NCBI GenBank assembly: GCA_030425285.1
Contig: JAUIAY010000001.1
Location: 1,270,658-1,334,657 of the forward strand
From: Bacteroidia bacterium
GTDB taxonomy: Bacteria; Bacteroidota; Bacteroidia; Flavobacteriales; Flavobacteriaceae
Length of the DNA: 64,000 bases
Direction: 5' to 3'
Shown: piece by piece, positions 16,057-24,621 of the stretch
How the letters are laid out: each line of letters starts with the position of its first letter
Numbering within the stretch: the first letter of the stretch is position 1
Notes under the pieces: model-generated
Told to the model about the DNA's origin: nothing
The model's database searches: none
The model's input: the letters and a program-made list of their open reading frames with translations, nothing else
Position numbers and translations under genes: made by a program

Positions 16057-16791
16057 TTAGTTGCCAGAATTTGGCTGTGATAGTTCGATTATTTGTTTCA
16101 GAGACTCTTGTACTTTTTTCAATTCGCCACTAGTATTTAAAATTTGATCCAAAAGGTCATATCTGTTTTTGATCTTAAATTCAAATTCTAAAGTTTGTAA
16201 CTCATCAAAATGGTTTCTTTGGTCATTAAAATCAAAACTCCAATCAAAATGTTTGGACAAATAGGGGTCATATTGATCCCAAACGTATTCCCTAGAGTAT
16301 CGTTCTTCTTCTTGATAGTCTTTCATTAAATCGTTCCAAGATATTAAAAGCTTTCTTAATTCCTGATTAGATATAATATCAAAAGAGGAGGTGCTAGTAA
16401 GTGCATCAATACTTGATTGTGATGGATTAAATGTCACACCATCATAAGACCAAAACAGATAATGGGATAATGAATCTAGTACAGGTGGTTCTGGTTTTGA
16501 TTTAATGGGAAACAGTTGAATGATTTTACGACAATTTATAAAAGCATCTTCGTGTCTGTTTACAACCGAATCTAATTGTTGCTTATTTTTTATAAACTCT
16601 TCATGAATATCAGCTAGGATAGCAGTTTCTTTATTAGATTTTATTCTGTTTTCATTCCAATTATTAATTTGAAGGGCAATCAGAATCCCAATGACTACGA
16701 GTACAATTTCGCCTATGGCATACCTGGAATAGGCCATAGCTTTATTTTCCGAAGCTAGTTTTTTGCGAATGTTTCTGAAAAACTTTATCAT
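16057..16791 (-). CDS. DUF6090 family membrane-anchored protein (array copy 11, last)
   Basis: The 244-residue protein has the family's N-terminal cassette: a basic segment MIKFFRNIRKKLASENK, then one membrane helix (about 24-42) with the conserved YAIGEI and ILIALQINNWNE. The remainder should be periplasmic and helical. The common ectodomain motif appears as TSSFDIISNQELRKLL. Function is unknown for the whole family. It is the last gene of the array, starting directly after the stop of copy 10. Its cassette (ENKAMAYSRY) is the most divergent of the set. Confidence 0.87.
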   Translation of the reverse strand: MIKFFRNIRKKLASENKAMAYSRYAIGEIVLVVIGILIALQINNWNENRIKSNKETAILADIHEEFIKNKQQLDSVVNRHEDAFINCRKIIQLFPIKSKPEPPVLDSLSHYLFWSYDGVTFNPSQSSIDALTSTSSFDIISNQELRKLLISWNDLMKDYQEEERYSREYVWDQYDPYLSKHFDWSFDFNDQRNHFDELQTLEFEFKIKNRYDLLDQILNTSGELKKVQESLKQIIELSQPNSGN

Positions 16792-17580
16792 TTACTTTAC
16801 AATTTCTTTATTAATTAGGGCTATAATTTCTATTATATTTTCTTGTAGTGCAAGCGATTGGATGTTAGCAATATTACTCCACGTAATAGCCATAGCTGCT
16901 AAACCTTCCAATTCAATATTATTTAATATTTCTTCTATAGTAAGACTATGTTTTGAAGAGCCAATTTTAGTTTTTAGGTTAATATTTTGGTTTAAAGCAT
17001 GTATGGGAGTGTAGCCATCTTTCCATATGTTGTTTGATAAGTCACGTGCTAATCCGTTGCTTACCATGAAAGGCATGACAACTTCGGTGCGAAACTTTTG
17101 CCATTCTAATTCATTTTCCTGAACTTGATAAACATCTGATGTCCAGTTTGATAGTCGTTGTTTGAGGCTGTCATTATTTATTAAATGCAGATTTCCAGAT
17201 TCTATGAGGTCATTCTTGATAGGATCAAAGGTAGGGTCGGTTCCAATAAAATTTAGGTGATATAATAGACTGTCTTTGGAAACGTTGACTGGGTTATCAA
17301 TATAGCTTAATACCTTTGAGGAAGCTGTAATTATATTGTTACGCATTGTTATTTTTTGCTGAAGTTGTGCTAGATTTTTTGAGTATTCTTCCTTAAGCTG
17401 TAACAATATTTTTTGTTCCTTCACTAAATCTTTCTGGTGGTTATTCCAGTTGTTAATCTGAAGAGCAATGAGAATCCCAATAACGACTAGAATGATTTCT
17501 CCAACAGCGTATTTGAGATATTTACTTGTTTTGTTTTCACTCATAAGGTTGTAGCGTATTTTTCTAAAGAATTTAATCAT
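16792..17580 (-). CDS. DUF6090 family membrane-anchored protein (array copy 10)
   Basis: A 262-residue array member: cytoplasmic basic start MIKFFRKIRYNLMSENKTSK, one membrane helix ending QINNWN, then a helical exported domain with SGNLHLINNDSLKQRLSNW near residue 125. The RYNLMS signature is shared with copies 2 and 3, about 7 kb away, rather than with its neighbours, which suggests cassette exchange. Its ATG overlaps the end of copy 9 by 8 bases: the seam ATGATTAA reads as the last codons and stop of one protein and M-I-K of the next. Function unknown. Confidence 0.87.
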   Translation of the reverse strand: MIKFFRKIRYNLMSENKTSKYLKYAVGEIILVVIGILIALQINNWNNHQKDLVKEQKILLQLKEEYSKNLAQLQQKITMRNNIITASSKVLSYIDNPVNVSKDSLLYHLNFIGTDPTFDPIKNDLIESGNLHLINNDSLKQRLSNWTSDVYQVQENELEWQKFRTEVVMPFMVSNGLARDLSNNIWKDGYTPIHALNQNINLKTKIGSSKHSLTIEEILNNIELEGLAAMAITWSNIANIQSLALQENIIEIIALINKEIVK

Positions 17581-18358
17581 GTGTATTCAATTCTTTGTCG
17601 ATTAATGCAATGGTTTTGTCTGTTAGTCTAACAAGACCATACTTAACCCAGACTTCATCAGCTGCATACATTAAATATATTTTATTTAATGTTAGGTATG
17701 TGTCAGGATCCTTGACTAGAGCTGATAACTCCATATTACTTAATAAAAAATCAGGATGTGTTGGAATTAGAGGATGAATTAAAAATTCTTTTGGAATTAC
17801 GGGAAGCATGTATAATCTAGCCATTAAATTAACGATCTTGTTATCATTATCAATATTTAGCATGTCAGTGCTCCTGTCAGTAATTGCGTTTCTAGAACTA
17901 GTATAGTCTTTTAGTTTAGAAAGATTCTGCTTTAAGCTATCACTTAACATTTCAAATTTACCAGAATTAATAGCTTCTTCTTGAACCGAATTCAGTAAAG
18001 ATAGTGTTCTACCATAAGTCATTTCTGACAGATAATACTTTAGACTATCACTTTGAATGGCATAATCTCCTACAGAATATAGAAGGACTTTATTAAATTT
18101 ACTATTACTTTCATGTAATTCAAGTAGGTAATTATCCAACTCATTTTTATTGTTAACCAATTCATTTTTTAACGCCAACATAAGTTTTTGTTTGCTGTTC
18201 TCCAGTTTCCTACTTTCATTCCAATTATTAATCTGGAGCGCTATGAGAATTCCAATGACTACGAGTATGATTTCACCAATGGCATATTTAAAATACTTAC
18301 TGGTTTTGTTTTCCATAAGTAAGCTTTGACGGATTTTACGGAAGAATTTTATCATCAT
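17573..18358 (-). CDS. DUF6090 family membrane-anchored protein (array copy 9)
   Basis: A 261-residue copy with cassette FFRKIRQSLLMENKTSKYFK, a membrane helix to QINNWNE, and a divergent exported domain carrying SGKFEMLSDSLKQNLSKL near residue 115. The start may be ATG 18358 or the adjacent ATG 18355; either overlaps the TGA of copy 8, so translation is coupled. The exported domain contains a proline-rich turn (PLIPTHPDF) not seen in the neighbours. No enzymatic motif is visible, and the role is unknown. Confidence 0.86.
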   Translation of the reverse strand: MMIKFFRKIRQSLLMENKTSKYFKYAIGEIILVVIGILIALQINNWNESRKLENSKQKLMLALKNELVNNKNELDNYLLELHESNSKFNKVLLYSVGDYAIQSDSLKYYLSEMTYGRTLSLLNSVQEEAINSGKFEMLSDSLKQNLSKLKDYTSSRNAITDRSTDMLNIDNDNKIVNLMARLYMLPVIPKEFLIHPLIPTHPDFLLSNMELSALVKDPDTYLTLNKIYLMYAADEVWVKYGLVRLTDKTIALIDKELNTHD

Positions 18359-19395
18359 TTAATTTTTATTGCAGAACGGTTTTGTGTTGAATCTTTGAGA
18401 TGATTTAATTTAATGCCATTAACTCTGCCATCAGCATCTCTGGTAAAAATATTCTGCCAATCTGGATAATCAATATACAGAAATGTGTCCCTTTTTATTT
18501 CTTTTAAAGCCCTAGTATTATATCCTTCAAACAGATGTCCGCCTATTTGATGGATTCTAGTTGTATTATTGGTTTGTAGATTTTTATATTCTCCAACATA
18601 TTCATCGGCGTTAGCTATAGGTTTTCCGTACTTTTTGAGTATATCTTCATCTTTAAACTCATAAGAATCCCCTATTGTTTCAGTTAGCTTCTGTAGCAAA
18701 CCAAAACCTGTGGATTGCAACATTTTTACGGTGCCATACTTGCCTGCAGTATTATCCATTTGGTGTTGCGACACCCAATTTTTATACATTGGGTTGTTAA
18801 GATAAAAATCAATCATTTCATCAGTGGTTTCTCCATTCCGCATTTTATAATACCAGTTGGTATTATTTACTAAATAGTCGTGATTGTCTTTTATTTTTTC
18901 TCTAAAACTTCCATATATATCGTCATAAAACTTACCTAAATCAATATAATAATGATTGATGTCTTTAATAATGGAATCATATTTTGCAGGAACAACACCT
19001 TGGAAACTCTCAAATTTTTTAAAAGCCGTTTTTTGATAATCAAAAGGTGAAAACTGCAAACCTACCCAAAATAGATTTCGCGGCCCTTTTTCTAAATAAT
19101 CGTCTTTTGTAAACGTATGGTCTAAAACTAAATTAGACAAAGAGTCAATTTTCAGATTATCTTTCAGTAACGGTTCAGAGTTTAAGATGTCTGTTTCTAT
19201 ATCTTTGCGAAGTTCTTTTAGTATTTTTTCAAAACGTGCTTCGTTATTTTTTGCTTCATTCCAATTGTTAATCTGCAACGCTATCAAGATTCCAATAACA
19301 ACTAATATAATTTCACCAATGGCATACTTGAAGTACTTGCTGGTTTTGCCTTCGTTGAGTAAGTTTTTTCGGATGTTTCTGAAAAATTTTATCAT
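18355..19395 (-). CDS. DUF6090-type protein with extra C-terminal domain (array copy 8)
   Basis: At 346 residues this is about 100 longer than its paralogues. It has the standard cassette (FFRNIRKNLLNEGKTSKYFK, helix to QINNWNE) and a highly diverged helical middle that lacks the usual NSG-type motif. The extra tail starts near residue 267 with YVGEYKN and contains FTRDADGRVNGIKLNH. That pattern resembles the small beta-rich domain found at the C-terminus of some beta-lactamase-like proteins (DUF3471-like); this is a tentative match. I start at ATG 19395, at the family start MIKFF, 4 bases inside the DUF418 gene; the longer frame to 19476 lies within that gene. Confidence 0.8.
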   Translation of the reverse strand: MIKFFRNIRKNLLNEGKTSKYFKYAIGEIILVVIGILIALQINNWNEAKNNEARFEKILKELRKDIETDILNSEPLLKDNLKIDSLSNLVLDHTFTKDDYLEKGPRNLFWVGLQFSPFDYQKTAFKKFESFQGVVPAKYDSIIKDINHYYIDLGKFYDDIYGSFREKIKDNHDYLVNNTNWYYKMRNGETTDEMIDFYLNNPMYKNWVSQHQMDNTAGKYGTVKMLQSTGFGLLQKLTETIGDSYEFKDEDILKKYGKPIANADEYVGEYKNLQTNNTTRIHQIGGHLFEGYNTRALKEIKRDTFLYIDYPDWQNIFTRDADGRVNGIKLNHLKDSTQNRSAIKIK

Positions 19396-20636
19396 TTTTT
19401 GATTTTTAGTTGTACGCCATAAGTTAGTTTTCGCCAGAGCCATTCCATTGGTCCAAACTTGAAATAACGTAACCAAATTTTACTACATATAATTTGTATG
19501 ATAAATACGCCTAAACCAATAATCATGACATAAGTAAAGCCAAATTTTCCAACGAGGTTAAATCCAAATCCGTAAAAAATAATGGTAGAAATAGCTGTTT
19601 GAAAAAGGTAGTTGGATAATGCGGTTTTACCAACGGGTTTAAACCAGTCGAGAAAGCGCACTTTTTTCTTTACTAACAAGGCAATACCAGCGGCATAACT
19701 TAGAGCCAATGGTACGGTTCCCAATGCATAAGCAAGAACATGAAACAGCTTTGTGGTATCTGTGCTCTCAACAAAAAACTCGATGTAGCCTCTGACTATA
19801 TTTACTGGTAGGCCTATTAACAAACCTATTACAAACACTTTTTTCAAAAATGCGGTATTATCCAAAATATTTTCATTGAGTATTTTTCTACCAGCCCAAA
19901 TACCTATTAAAAAGATGCCAAAAACTTTAAACAATCGCCCTTCGTCTAAAATTCTACCAATTCTAACAAACGTATTTCCTAAATTCATTTTAAAAAAATC
20001 AACTATATTTTCATTGAGTTGGTAGGCTACAAAATCAGGAACTATCTGACCTTGAAATTCTATAATTGACATCCCGAAATATTGATATATTTCGGTGCTT
20101 TTTTGAAAAGCCATTCCAGGATAATAAATGCCTGAAAAGTGCATGAAAGCCCAATTGACCAAAGGGAATAAAATGAGTATAACAGCCGTAGTTAAAAGCG
20201 TTTTATTCGATTTTTTTACAAACCATATCAAAAAGAAACCAAGAAACGCATAAAGTGTCAAAATATCTCCTGGCCAAAAGAGCACTAAATGAATACCTCC
20301 GATAATTAATAACCAAAACATGCGCCTTCTAAAAAAAGGTGCAAATGCCTTACCATGAGCTGTTAGGTTGTTAAATTGAATAACACAGCCAATTCCAAAG
20401 AGAAGTGAGAAAATTGAATAGAATTTACCATCAACCAAAACATAGCTTATAAAGTCAAGAACATCATCAGTAGGTAAGGTATAAATCCTTCGAGGCGTGT
20501 CTTCAGGATAAAAGAATATACCCGAGAACATGAGAATGTTTGCTGTATATATAAAGAGTATAGAAATACCTCTTAAAATATCCAGGTACGCAATACGTTC
20601 GCTTTTGGTGATTGGTTTTACAATATCATGTTCCAT
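19392..20636 (-). CDS. DUF418 polytopic membrane protein
   Basis: A 414-residue membrane protein with about ten helices. It has the DUF418 N-terminal pattern ERIAYLDILRGISILFI, a central FSLLFGIGCVIQF and RRMFWLLIIGGIHLVLFW, and the C-terminal GKTALSNYLFQTAIST. The family is distantly related to heparan-glucosaminide acyltransferase-like (acyltransferase 3) proteins and has been proposed to transport or transfer small groups, but its role is not established. It is embedded in the DUF6090 array, 90 bases after a truncated copy and overlapping copy 8 by 4 bases. It is thus cotranscribed with the array. Confidence 0.88.
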   Translation of the reverse strand: MEHDIVKPITKSERIAYLDILRGISILFIYTANILMFSGIFFYPEDTPRRIYTLPTDDVLDFISYVLVDGKFYSIFSLLFGIGCVIQFNNLTAHGKAFAPFFRRRMFWLLIIGGIHLVLFWPGDILTLYAFLGFFLIWFVKKSNKTLLTTAVILILFPLVNWAFMHFSGIYYPGMAFQKSTEIYQYFGMSIIEFQGQIVPDFVAYQLNENIVDFFKMNLGNTFVRIGRILDEGRLFKVFGIFLIGIWAGRKILNENILDNTAFLKKVFVIGLLIGLPVNIVRGYIEFFVESTDTTKLFHVLAYALGTVPLALSYAAGIALLVKKKVRFLDWFKPVGKTALSNYLFQTAISTIIFYGFGFNLVGKFGFTYVMIIGLGVFIIQIICSKIWLRYFKFGPMEWLWRKLTYGVQLKIKK

Positions 20637-20726
20637 GGTTTGGTTTTTTTAGTTTTAGACAATTATTATTCACCTCAATAAATTTCAATAGATTTTTATA
20701 TATCTCTCTGCTCATACTATTCTGGT

Positions 20727-20861
20727 TTAATTATTAATCTGTAAAGCAATCAAAATACCTTTGACTACTAAAACAATTTCGCCAATGACGAACTTAAAGT
20801 ATTTGCCAGTTTTACCTTCTTCAAGAAGTGATTTTCGGATCTTTCTAAAGATTTTTATCAT
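20727..20861 (-). pseudogene. Truncated DUF6090 copy: N-terminal cassette only
   Basis: A 44-codon frame from ATG 20861 to TAA 20729-20727 encodes only the cassette: MIKIFRKIRKSLLEEGKTGK, then a helix ending QINN. The stop falls exactly where every full copy has Trp and enters the exported domain. A Lys replaces the usual Ile inside the helix (LVVKGILIAL), which should weaken membrane insertion. It starts 2 bases after the stop of copy 7, the normal spacing of the array. It is either a remnant of a deleted paralogue or, less likely, a functional microprotein. A 28-codon out-of-frame piece downstream (20715-20629) may be a relic of the lost C-terminus. Confidence 0.75.
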
Positions 20862-20863
20862 AA

Positions 20864-21580
20864 TTAATTCAAATTCTTTTTTAGGAAAGTTAACGTGTTG
20901 GATAATTCTTCCTTCAAATCTTTTCGACTCAAGTTTAATGAAAACTGACAGCCATTCATGATGCCCAACAATGAATAAAATTCATTATTTAAGGGGAATT
21001 CTGTTTTGTAACTTTTATCAATTTTGACAGTTCCAATATAAATTCCCAATCCAGATTTTGTGAAATATTCCATTACTTTATTATTCCAAAATTCATCTAC
21101 ATATAATTGCGTATCGTCAGATCGATCATAGGCTTGTTTTAAAGTTCTCAATTGTGCGATGGTTTCATCACTTGAAATAAGTGTCCTAGAGTTTGTTCTA
21201 AAAATTTCATTGATTATTGAAGTTTCGTATTTATTAGTGTTATAACCCAAGGATTGAATTATTTCTGCGGGATTTGAATTATAATTTGGATTTAAAAGCC
21301 CTTCACTTAAAAGTCTCGCGGATATCTTCAGAATGTCATCGTTGTCTTTTATTGTGGTATCTAATGAAGTTATGTTAGACTCAATTTCTTTTTCTAAAGC
21401 ATGTAGGAGTTTTATTTCTTCTTTTTTTAGCTTTTGATTTTCATTCCAATTATTAATCTGTAAGGCAATCAGAATACCTATAACCACAAGGATAATTTCA
21501 CCAATGGCATATTTTAGGTATTTACTGGTTTTGCCTTCGGCAAGCAGTGATTTACGAATATTTCTAAAGAGTTTAATCAT
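20864..21580 (-). CDS. DUF6090 family membrane-anchored protein (array copy 7)
   Basis: The 238-residue copy has cassette LFRNIRKSLLAEGKTSKYLK, a membrane helix to QINNWNE and a helical exported domain in which the common motif is weakly kept as TNSRTLISSDETIAQL. Its first ~120 bases are nearly identical in sequence to those of copy 6, including a 36-base identical block within 21479-21515. The ATG overlaps the end of copy 6 by 8 bases. Function unknown; topology predicts N-terminus in the cytoplasm and C-terminus in the periplasm. Confidence 0.86.
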   Translation of the reverse strand: MIKLFRNIRKSLLAEGKTSKYLKYAIGEIILVVIGILIALQINNWNENQKLKKEEIKLLHALEKEIESNITSLDTTIKDNDDILKISARLLSEGLLNPNYNSNPAEIIQSLGYNTNKYETSIINEIFRTNSRTLISSDETIAQLRTLKQAYDRSDDTQLYVDEFWNNKVMEYFTKSGLGIYIGTVKIDKSYKTEFPLNNEFYSLLGIMNGCQFSLNLSRKDLKEELSNTLTFLKKNLN

Positions 21581-22340
21581 TTGCTAAAGGTTTGGATGAT
21601 AGAGGTAGATTGGTGATTTGTACATGGATCAAAAATTGGTATAAGCCAGAAATTTGTTTATGAAATTCTTTTTCCTTGTATAAATAGTTCTGAAATATCA
21701 TGAACTGCTTTCTATCGTTTAAAACAAATTTAAAGGCTTCGTAACCTTCTTTAAGTGTCTCATCTGTTTGTTCATCAAGGAAATATTTATAACCAATAAC
21801 ACCATTACTAAACAAGTTGTTTTTTGTGTTGATGAATGCTTCCCTAAAGGTTTGAATGAGTACGCCAAAGTGCTCATAATGACCATAAAGGCTGGAAATT
21901 TTTTCTTTTAATGCCTCGTCTTCTATTTGACTAAAACTGCCTGAATTTATCATCTCGTCATATACTGTGGTATTAGGTTCTACAGTCCGAATATTCATAC
22001 TTATTTCCTGAAAATGACTAACCAAAATGCGATACTCATCAAAAGTCATTTCGGGACTCAAGACCTGTACCATGCCATCTATTTTTTTAATCATAGCAAC
22101 GCTGTTTTCAATACTGTTTGAAAAGGCAATACTGTCTTTGTAAATAACACTTCTAATCTTATTAAGCTTAATATCGCGATCCAGTTTTTCTGAATTGAAT
22201 TGATTTCTGTTATTCAAGGAAATGGCAATTAAAATACCTATAACCACAAGGATAATTTCACCAATGGCATACTTTAGGTATTTGCTTGTTTTGCCTTCGA
22301 CAAGAAGTATTTTACGGATATTTCTAAAGAATTTAATCAT
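21573..22340 (-). CDS. DUF6090 family membrane-anchored protein (array copy 6)
   Basis: A 255-residue copy with FFRNIRKILLVEGKTSKYLK and the YAIGEIILVVIGILIA helix. It departs from the family where the cassette ends: SLNNRNQ in place of QINNWNE. The exported domain keeps NSGSFSQIEDEALKEKISSL near residue 130. It overlaps copy 5 by 8 bases and copy 7 by 8 bases through the shared ATGATTAA seam. No catalytic residues can be recognised. Confidence 0.86.
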   Translation of the reverse strand: MIKFFRNIRKILLVEGKTSKYLKYAIGEIILVVIGILIAISLNNRNQFNSEKLDRDIKLNKIRSVIYKDSIAFSNSIENSVAMIKKIDGMVQVLSPEMTFDEYRILVSHFQEISMNIRTVEPNTTVYDEMINSGSFSQIEDEALKEKISSLYGHYEHFGVLIQTFREAFINTKNNLFSNGVIGYKYFLDEQTDETLKEGYEAFKFVLNDRKQFMIFQNYLYKEKEFHKQISGLYQFLIHVQITNLPLSSKPLAND

Positions 22341-23106
22341 TTGTATCAGTTTCTTTATCTATAAGTTTAATGAGATCTTCAGACATGGTTTTCATTTCAC
22401 GCAATTGCCCATTCATAACCGTAAACTCGTAATCTGCCATAACAAATCCATTTTTATGCTCTAGGTCTTTAAGGATTGTTTCAAAGTTCGCCCTAGGGAT
22501 TTCCCGGTTTTCTCCTGCTTGACCATTTGTGACATTATAGATGTATTTTTTAGTCAATGGGTTTAGGTCTAAAGTTCTAAATGAAGGCCCATAAAGGAGC
22601 TGTTCAGTATCAAAACGATAGTGTTCTTCTTCGCCTTTTAGTTCCTTGTAAAGTGCATCTATATTGAGCAATTGGTTTTTAATGGAATCGTTTGATATTA
22701 AAGCCAAATTCCCGGAATTGGTAAGCTCTAAAAAGGTGTTGTTTATTTGATAGAATTTATGCCAAATATACACGTTCAAACAGTGGTTGTTAAAATCGTC
22801 AAGATCAGTAAGAGGCTTGCCTTCATAATATTCTAAAATAGCATTGGCTGATGCAATTGAGCTTTCTCTATTTTCAATAAAACTATTGATGTTGTCAATG
22901 TTAAGCAGTAAATCAGTTTTGATGTTTTTAAGGTATTTTAGTTCTTTTTCGCGTGCTTTGTTTAGTTCGTTATTATTATTGATTTGAAGCGCAATCAAAA
23001 TACCAATAACCACTAGGACAATTTCACCAATGGCATAGAGCAGGTATTTACTAACTCTGTTTTCTTTAATCATATTTTGGCGTATTTTTCTAAAGAATTT
23101 TATCAT
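22333..23106 (-). CDS. DUF6090 family membrane-anchored protein (array copy 5)
   Basis: The 257-residue copy shares FFRKIRQNMIKENR and SKYLLYAIGEI with copy 4, its neighbour, so these two look like a recent tandem duplication. It has NNNNE instead of NNWNE after the helix. The exported domain keeps NSGNLALISNDSIKNQLLN near residue 130 and ends with an acidic tail. It starts 14 bases after copy 4. Function unknown. Confidence 0.86.
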   Translation of the reverse strand: MIKFFRKIRQNMIKENRVSKYLLYAIGEIVLVVIGILIALQINNNNELNKAREKELKYLKNIKTDLLLNIDNINSFIENRESSIASANAILEYYEGKPLTDLDDFNNHCLNVYIWHKFYQINNTFLELTNSGNLALISNDSIKNQLLNIDALYKELKGEEEHYRFDTEQLLYGPSFRTLDLNPLTKKYIYNVTNGQAGENREIPRANFETILKDLEHKNGFVMADYEFTVMNGQLREMKTMSEDLIKLIDKETDTND

Positions 23107-23120
23107 GATTTTGTCAAGGG

Positions 23121-23858
23121 TTATTTATTATCGATTTTTTGAAGATAATCTTTGCAAATCTTGATGGTTTCAGCATTAATTTGTACAACCTCCTTTAAAT
23201 TGTCATTATAGGTCACTGCCCAGTTATTTATGAGTCTATTCCTAATTTCACTATCAAAAAGTAATGTGCTCAATGCGTCTTCATCAACACTTAAATCTCT
23301 ATTAAAAAAGTTACCACTAGCTTTTTCATAAACCAATTGTCGCATGATATTTCTGTTTTCAACATAGTTTTGCCCAACGTTTTTTTCAAAACTGTCATAC
23401 ACATTATAGAGTTTCAGAATTTGACTACTTACATTTTCATTCTTAATTAAAGTCAGGCCACCAGCATTTTGAATTTCTTCAATGGCTCCTGTGTTGGGTA
23501 CAAAACTGGCAATGCCATGGAATACCGCTCTCAAAAAATGACTTGATAAGGAGTCTGGTTTGGGAATTTTATGATCTTGGTAGTCAAGTACTTTATTTTT
23601 TGATATTACTACAGCATCAGAAAGCCTTGTCAAATCTATAAGACTTTCGGCATCAGAACTTAAATCTTGAGTCAATAACTCAATAAAATTGGACTCTAAT
23701 TTTCGTTCTTTTCTTATTTCATTCCAATTATTGATTTGTAATGCAATGAGAATACCAATAACCACAAGGATGATTTCTCCAATAGCATAAAGCAAATACT
23801 TGCTGGCTCTGTTTTCCTTTATCATGTTTTGGCGTATTTTTCTGAAGAATTTTATCAT
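23121..23858 (-). CDS. DUF6090 family membrane-anchored protein (array copy 4)
   Basis: The 245-residue copy starts at ATG 23858 with MIKFFRKIRQNMIKENRASK; an ATG four codons upstream would overlap copy 3 and is not the family start. One membrane helix to QINNWNE is followed by an exported helical domain with AGGLTLIKNENVSSQILKL near residue 115. The cassette is almost the same as in copy 5. The gap to copy 3 is one base. Confidence 0.86.
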   Translation of the reverse strand: MIKFFRKIRQNMIKENRASKYLLYAIGEIILVVIGILIALQINNWNEIRKERKLESNFIELLTQDLSSDAESLIDLTRLSDAVVISKNKVLDYQDHKIPKPDSLSSHFLRAVFHGIASFVPNTGAIEEIQNAGGLTLIKNENVSSQILKLYNVYDSFEKNVGQNYVENRNIMRQLVYEKASGNFFNRDLSVDEDALSTLLFDSEIRNRLINNWAVTYNDNLKEVVQINAETIKICKDYLQKIDNK

Positions 23859-23859
23859 A

Positions 23860-24621
23860 TCAAGAAACAATTTGAATATTTATAATACTAATTATATTTT
23901 CTAGTTGTCTTTTGAGTTCTTTATATCTTCCATCTAAATAACCAGATGTAAAAATGAAACCCATAATCCAATTGTCAAACTCTTTGTTGGAAAGTAAATG
24001 AAGATTACTATCTAAAAATCGACCTTTGTCTAGTCCAAAATTTTCTCCCAAAGCATCATAAGCCATACGTCTAAGTCCTAATTTTCTGTAAGCCAATTTT
24101 AACAATTCATAACGAACAAATGATAATTCTTCACTTTCCTGAAATCGTATTTTAAGTAAAAGACCATCAAGCGATGCTAAAGCTTCTTTTAACTCTTCAT
24201 TTTTAAAAATATTGAGTTTGCCAGAGTTTAAAACTTCATTTGTTACTCCAGTTCCTGGACGATATTGAACTTCTGAATTTGCAAGACCAAAAAATAATTC
24301 TGCAAACTTTTTTTCTGATATCGTAGACTTTTCTAACCCTGTAAAATCAGCTAATTCTCTTGCATAGTTTAATTGTTTTAAATTAATACGAATTACTTTA
24401 TCAACTTCTTTTACATTGTTTTTATATTCTTTTAGTAATGCTTTTAAATAGTCCTGTTCAAGTTTATTCTGCTTTCTATTTTCATTCCAGTTATTAATCT
24501 GTAGTGCAATTAAAATACCAATAACCACAAGGATAATTTCGCCAATAGCGTATTTGAGGTATTTGCCTGTTTTGTTTTCACTCATAAGATTGTATCGTAT
24601 TTTTCTAAAGAATTTAATCAT
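23860..24621 (-). CDS. DUF6090 family membrane-anchored protein (array copy 3)
   Basis: A 253-residue copy with cassette FFRKIRYNLMSENKTGKYLK, the helix to QINNWNE and an exported domain with NSGKLNIFKNEELKEALASL near residue 120. The ATG at 24621 shares its A with the TGA of the upstream NTF2-like gene (a one-base overlap), so translation is coupled. A GTG one codon earlier is possible. The RYNLMS cassette is shared with copies 2 and 10. Confidence 0.86.
   Translation of the reverse strand: MIKFFRKIRYNLMSENKTGKYLKYAIGEIILVVIGILIALQINNWNENRKQNKLEQDYLKALLKEYKNNVKEVDKVIRINLKQLNYARELADFTGLEKSTISEKKFAELFFGLANSEVQYRPGTGVTNEVLNSGKLNIFKNEELKEALASLDGLLLKIRFQESEELSFVRYELLKLAYRKLGLRRMAYDALGENFGLDKGRFLDSNLHLLSNKEFDNWIMGFIFTSGYLDGRYKELKRQLENIISIINIQIVS

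Noticed and set aside
20761..20961. Plus-strand 66-codon frame at the array stub
   Set aside because: It is the antisense of the conserved DUF6090 cassette; similar plus-strand shadows occur opposite other copies (for example 26438-26629, 22222-22464).
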